Assembly: GCF_018283645.1 (NCBI RefSeq)
Contig: NZ_JAGSXH010000022.1
Span: 1-64,000, forward strand
DNA from: Actinocrinis puniceicyclus
GTDB lineage: Bacteria > Actinomycetota > Actinomycetes > Streptomycetales > Catenulisporaceae
Reading direction: 5' to 3'
DNA: 64,000 bases
The notes beneath the pieces are model-generated. The model did not search any database. It was not told the DNA's origin and saw nothing but the letters and a program-made list of their open reading frames with translations. The first letter of the stretch is position 1. Each line of letters begins with the position of its first letter. The translations under genes were made by a program, and so were the position numbers. Positions 60,773 to 64,000 of this stretch are shown here, piece by piece.

Positions 60773-61467
60773 TGTCGAGTGGACGGTATCTCAGGGTGCG
60801 GGTACCAGCGTTCCGGTCCGCCGCCGCCGCCGCCGCGGCCCGCCCAGCGCTGTTCGCCAGGATCGCGCTCGGCGCGTTCGGCGCGTGGGTGGCCAGCATC
60901 GGTGCGCGGGCACTGCTGCGCGGGCACCCCTTCTCCGCGAACGCGCCGGTCGGCCGCTGGCTGATCGGCGGGGTGATCGCGCACGACGCCGTGATCGCTC
61001 CGGTGGTGTTCCTGGCTAGCGCGGCGATGGTCCGTCTGACCGGCCCGCGCACGCGTCAGGCGCTGGCGGCGTTGCTGCTGATCGGCGGTTCGGTACTGAT
61101 CGTCGGTCTGCCTGATGTGTTGCGCAAAGGCCACAACCCGAATCCGACCGTGACCCCCTTGGACTACACCCGCAACCTGGCCGTCGTGCTGCTCGCCGTG
61201 GCGGGCGGGGTGCTGCTCACCACCGCGGCGAGCGCGGCGCGCGCGGCGCGCCGGCGGCGATTGTGCCGCGGGGCCGAGGTGAGCGCCGCCGTGCGGGCCG
61301 CACCGGCCGAAGCGCGGGAGGGCCGGATCGTGAACGACGACGCGAACCGGACGACCGCGGTCGAGTCCGGCGCGGCCGAGTCCGGCGCGGGCGAATCCAG
61401 TGCGGTCGAATCCAGTGCGGTCGAATCCGGCGCGGTCGAATCCGGCGCGGGCGAGAGCGGTGGCTGA
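60772..61467 (+). CDS. Membrane protein, partner of the molybdo-oxidoreductase, with repeat tail
   Basis: 231 residues. Four hydrophobic segments (ALFARIALGAFGAWVASIGA, GGVIAHDAVIAPVVFLASAAM, ALAALLLIGGSVLIVG, NLAVVLLAVAGGVLLTTAA) with a conserved-looking H-D in the second. No recognised family. The ATG overlaps the upstream stop (TGATG), so it is probably a subunit or assembly partner. The last 36 residues are seven pentapeptide repeats of the type A-V/G/A-E-S-G/S encoded by seven 15-bp units. Confidence 0.75.
   Translation: MSSGRYLRVRVPAFRSAAAAAAARPALFARIALGAFGAWVASIGARALLRGHPFSANAPVGRWLIGGVIAHDAVIAPVVFLASAAMVRLTGPRTRQALAALLLIGGSVLIVGLPDVLRKGHNPNPTVTPLDYTRNLAVVLLAVAGGVLLTTAASAARAARRRRLCRGAEVSAAVRAAPAEAREGRIVNDDANRTTAVESGAAESGAGESSAVESSAVESGAVESGAGESGG
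61357..61461 (+). repeat. 15-bp in-frame minisatellite x7
   Basis: Seven 15-bp units of the form GCGGTCGAATCCGGC with point differences, coding AVESG/AGESS-type pentapeptides at the C-terminus of the preceding membrane protein. In frame and next to the stop codon; number of units is likely to vary between strains. Confidence 0.92.
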
Positions 61468-61545
61468 TTCTGTCTCCCGCACGCCGACGACCTGAACCTG
61501 ATCGGCTACGACCTGACCGACGGCCCGTCCTGGACCGGCCCGCCG

Positions 61546-62427
61546 TCACTCGATCTTGAAGGCCACGGCCGCGTAGCAGGAGACCTCCGCGTCCGTGACG
61601 CTGGAAAGTCCGTTGTGCTCGTCGGGCCGCCAGCGGTGCGCGACCGTCACCCCCGGTTCCACCAGGTCCCAGCCCGCGAAGAACCTCGTGAAGTCCGCGC
61701 GGGTGCGCGGTTGCAGAGTGCCCACGGACGACCGGTAGACCATCGACGCCTTCTCCGACGCCTCCGGGGCGAAATCGGAAGTGCCGTGCGAGATCACCAG
61801 CGCGCTGCCCGGCGCGACGGCGTCCTTCAGCCGCTCGACGATGGCGTATGCGCCGCCCTCCGTATCGCCGCCCCGCTGATCTGGCACGGCGTCGTGCGAG
61901 GCGCCGAACTCGTCCGAGACGTCGAGGTCGTCGGCGACGAAGGGCAGCACCGAGTTGAGGCTCAGCGCGACCGGGCGGGAGAGGTCCAGGGTCTCGTGCA
62001 GCGCCGGGGCCGACAGGATCGATCCGGGCTTTCTCAGGTCCGCCTCGACATAGGCGGTGCGCCCGGCGGGGTGGCTGCGCAGGAGGGCCTGCGCGTGCGT
62101 GAGCACGATCGGGTCGTTGTCGACGTAGACGATCCGCGCGTCGGGCGAGACTTCCTGCGCGATCTCGTGCAGGTTCGGCGACGTAGGTATGCCGGTGCCG
62201 ATGTCGAGGAACTGCCGCAACCCGCGCCGCGCGAGGTAGCGCGTGGACCGGTGCATGAACTCCCGGTTGGCGCGAGCAGTGACCAGCGCCGTGGGGAACG
62301 CGGCCATCACCCGGCCGACCGCCTCCCGGTCCGCGGGGAAGTTGGTCCGCCCGCCCAAGTAGTAGTCATACATCCGGGCCGCGTGCGGCCGGTCCAGCTG
62401 CAAGTCAACGCCGGTCTCGTCGTCCAT
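61546..62427 (-). CDS. DUF574 SAM-dependent methyltransferase
   Basis: 293 residues. The N-terminal signature RPHAARMYDYYLGGRTNFPADREA is the hallmark of actinobacterial DUF574 S-adenosyl methyltransferases. SAM binding is LDIGTGIPTSPNLHE with VYVDNDPIVLTHAQALL. GGAAGGAC precedes the ATG. These proteins are highly multiplied in Streptomyces genomes; targets are mostly unknown. Convergent with the repeat-tail membrane protein gene. Monocistronic. Confidence 0.94.
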   Translation of the reverse strand: MDDETGVDLQLDRPHAARMYDYYLGGRTNFPADREAVGRVMAAFPTALVTARANREFMHRSTRYLARRGLRQFLDIGTGIPTSPNLHEIAQEVSPDARIVYVDNDPIVLTHAQALLRSHPAGRTAYVEADLRKPGSILSAPALHETLDLSRPVALSLNSVLPFVADDLDVSDEFGASHDAVPDQRGGDTEGGAYAIVERLKDAVAPGSALVISHGTSDFAPEASEKASMVYRSSVGTLQPRTRADFTRFFAGWDLVEPGVTVAHRWRPDEHNGLSSVTDAEVSCYAAVAFKIE

Positions 62428-62704
62428 GCCCAGTGTCCTTCCGCCCGTGGCGCAGACCGCAACAATACCGCGAACGCCGAATCAGAGTTCGCAGTCGCCC
62501 GCTCGATCCGGTGGGGGGCGGTCGCGCGGCCGAACGCGCGCCGGTCGGTTCACTACCGCACGCTCGATAATCCGCGAGGCCGTTGAACAATACGGGCCCG
62601 TCTCTGGTTGCCTGGAGTGCATAAGAGCCCTTTCCAGGCCCTTTCACCGACGGCCGGCCCGGCACGGAACGGCGAGGTGCCCGCGAACGCCCGGAGCGTC
62701 CCTG

Positions 62705-62854
62705 ATGATTGACCCGGTACACCCGTCGACGGCGCTCTGCGCCGAACGGGCCGTGGGCGCGGACACGGGTCTGACGGCCCGCCGCATATTCGACCCCGGC
62801 GCGAGCGTCGCCGTCGAAGACGTCTGCCGCCGCCGGTGGGATTCGCTTCGGTGA
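62705..62854 (+). CDS. Small protein (49 residues) translationally coupled to a sigma-like gene
   Basis: ATG 62705 with GGAG 8-9 nt upstream; sequence starts MIDPVHPSTALCAERAV and ends CRRRWDSLR. Its stop TGA overlaps the GTG start of the sigma-like gene (GTGA). No recognised domain. The overlap and Shine-Dalgarno favour a real small gene or a coupling ORF, but codon bias over 49 codons is not decisive. Confidence 0.5.
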   Translation: MIDPVHPSTALCAERAVGADTGLTARRIFDPGASVAVEDVCRRRWDSLR

Positions 62855-63408
62855 CACGCGAGGAGCCGCCGACGCGTGCGGGGTCCCGGCTCACCGGGTA
62901 TCTGCATTTGTCGTTCACCGTCTTCGTCGAGAAGCACCAGATCATCTGGCTGAAGTTCGCGCACCTCAACGTCGGCGCCGAGGCCGCCGCGGAAGAGATC
63001 GTCGACGAGGTGACCGCGCAACTGGCGGAGAACTGGGAGCACGCGCTCGCGCAGGACAGTGTCGAACGCTACGCCCTCAACCTCGTCAAGACCGCGGTCG
63101 TGCGCTGGCAGGCCGAGCACGCCGCGCCCTGCGACTTCGTGCCCAACGCGGCGTTCCTGCGCGCGATCCGCGACGGGCGCAACGATTTCGCCGTGCTGGA
63201 CGAGTCGCTCGGCCTGTTCAGCGCGATCTCGGAACTGCCCGAGCGTCAGTACATGGTCATCGTGCTCTGCTTCGTGCTCGGCTACTCGGACCAGGACGCG
63301 GCGCGGCTGCTGGGCATCAAACTGACCACCGTACGCACCCACATCCACCACGCCCGCCGGCGTCTGGCCAAGCAGCTCGATCTGCGCGCCCCGGACTGCG
63401 AGGACTGA
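62851..63408 (+). CDS. Sigma-70 region-4-containing regulator (ECF-like)
   Basis: 185 residues. The C-terminal region is sigma region 4: ISELPERQYMVIVLCFVLGYSDQDAARLLGIKLTTVRTHIHHARRRLAKQ. The N-terminal half (GYLHLSFTVFVEKHQIIWLKFAHLNVGAEAAAEEIVDEVTAQLAENW) is a diverged region 2 lacking strong -10 recognition residues. A family of such proteins with an adjacent helical partner is common in actinobacteria. GTG 62851 overlaps the small upstream ORF; GTG 62836 is another possibility. The next gene starts 8 bp after the stop. Confidence 0.8.
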   Translation: MTREEPPTRAGSRLTGYLHLSFTVFVEKHQIIWLKFAHLNVGAEAAAEEIVDEVTAQLAENWEHALAQDSVERYALNLVKTAVVRWQAEHAAPCDFVPNAAFLRAIRDGRNDFAVLDESLGLFSAISELPERQYMVIVLCFVLGYSDQDAARLLGIKLTTVRTHIHHARRRLAKQLDLRAPDCED

Positions 63409-63416
63409 TCTGCACC

Positions 63417-64000
63417 GTGTCCCACCTGATGACGACGATCGACGATCTGCTACGCGACGCGCGCGTCCTGGCCGACGATTACTGCGACTACCAGCCCCCG
63501 GCCGTGGAACTGCGGCTCGCCCGCGCGCTCGCCCGGCGGGCGATGCGCGCCGAGTACCCGGAGAGCACACGCCCCGCGGCGGCCGCGCCCAACCGCGGCT
63601 CGGAACCCGAACAGGCCCGGCACGAGCTGGACCTGACCTGCACGCTCGTATTGAACTGGCCGCAGGCCGCGGCGAGCTTCGCGCGGCTGACCGAGACCCT
63701 CAACGACCCGGACGGCGCGCTGGTCTTCGCCTGCCTGCTGCACTTGACGGCCCGCGAGGAAGGCGCGCGGTTCTGGTGGAAGTTCGCCGCCGGCGCGGGC
63801 AATCCGACCGCGGCGTTCTGCCTCTACCTCGACCACCGCCGGCACGCGGAGTACCGCGACGCGGACTACTGGCGCCGGCAGTCCTCCTGCCTCAGGGTCA
63901 ACCCCCTTCCGCGCAGCCGCGTGACCTGCGCGCCGGGCACCCTGCTGCCGCGCAGGGAACTGCGTGCGCTGCTCGCCGAATGCCACGAGGGCCGGCACCC
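63417..64000 (+). CDS. Helical partner protein of the sigma-like regulator (runs off right edge)
   Basis: Open from GTG 63417 to the window end (194 codons visible). Starts MSHLMTTIDDLLRDARVLADDYCDY; includes LVFACLLHLTAREEGARFWWKFAAGAGNPTAAFCLYLDHRR, a helix-rich segment seen in actinobacterial proteins encoded beside sigma-like regulators. No membrane segment in the visible part. Probably co-transcribed with the sigma-like gene and may modulate it. Length and C-terminus unknown. Confidence 0.75.
   Translation, partial: MSHLMTTIDDLLRDARVLADDYCDYQPPAVELRLARALARRAMRAEYPESTRPAAAAPNRGSEPEQARHELDLTCTLVLNWPQAAASFARLTETLNDPDGALVFACLLHLTAREEGARFWWKFAAGAGNPTAAFCLYLDHRRHAEYRDADYWRRQSSCLRVNPLPRSRVTCAPGTLLPRRELRALLAECHEGRH

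Overview
The window is high-GC actinobacterial chromosome: third codon positions are almost all G/C, GTG starts are frequent, and the gene families are typical of Streptomyces, Catenulispora or Actinospica-like soil organisms. These include a WhiJ-type regulator with its DUF397 partner, an AfsR-like giant regulator, DUF574 methyltransferase, twin-arginine signal peptides, ATPase-less sugar ABC operons and ECF42/SigE sigma factors. I see no rRNA, tRNA, CRISPR array, insertion sequence or prophage. The species cannot be named from sequence alone.

Layout, left to right. 1-3.0 kb: a truncated gene at the left edge, then a WhiJ-like module (HATPase anti-sigma-like protein divergent from an XRE regulator plus DUF397 protein), a 16-bp tandem repeat and a VOC protein. 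3.3-10.5 kb: secreted penicillin-acylase-family enzyme with a very strong terminator, a wHTH/SRPBCC pair, a BrkB membrane protein, a TfoX-like protein and a GNAT acetyltransferase. 10.7-14.0 kb: AfsR-type regulator. 14.1-22.1 kb: a complete protocatechuate branch (catI, catJ, pcaH, pcaG, pcaB, pcaL, pobA), divergent from a tandem-duplicated IclR regulator. The encoded steps run from 4-hydroxybenzoate to 3-oxoadipyl-CoA; the final thiolase (pcaF) is not in the window.

22.2-32.4 kb: phosphopantetheinyl transferase, TetR and alpha/beta hydrolase; FAD dehydrogenase; SigE-like sigma with a membrane partner; AlaX-like editing protein; Nudix hydrolase; and 5-oxoprolinase subunits (pxpA plus fused pxpBC). 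32.5-45.5 kb: a galactoside catabolism island made of galT-galE-galK, a divergent DeoR regulator, two tandem GH42 beta-galactosidases, a sugar ABC importer and a LacI regulator. Importer, glycosidases and Leloir enzymes form one route from extracellular galactosides to UDP-sugars.

45.7-48.8 kb: an unusual trio, namely a Tat-exported beta-propeller-like protein, a ten-cysteine glycosidase-like protein with no signal peptide of its own, and a MauE/DoxX-like membrane protein. 48.9-52.3 kb: a second sugar ABC operon. 52.8-57.6 kb: RecD2, an AAC(3)-type acetyltransferase and a single-chain PheRS-like protein. The PheRS-like gene is preceded by what looks like a ribosome-controlled attenuator: a short leader ORF with Tyr, Phe and Trp codons, alternative hairpins and a sequestered Shine-Dalgarno. 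I regard this as the most exciting element of the window. 57.6-64 kb: YciI/DGPF protein with its ECF42-type sigma factor, a molybdopterin oxidoreductase with a membrane partner, a DUF574 methyltransferase, and a sigma-like cluster that runs off the right edge.

A recurring architecture is a TANNNT hexamer 6-7 nt before an ATG/GTG with no Shine-Dalgarno, seen at eight starts. It suggests many leaderless mRNAs.
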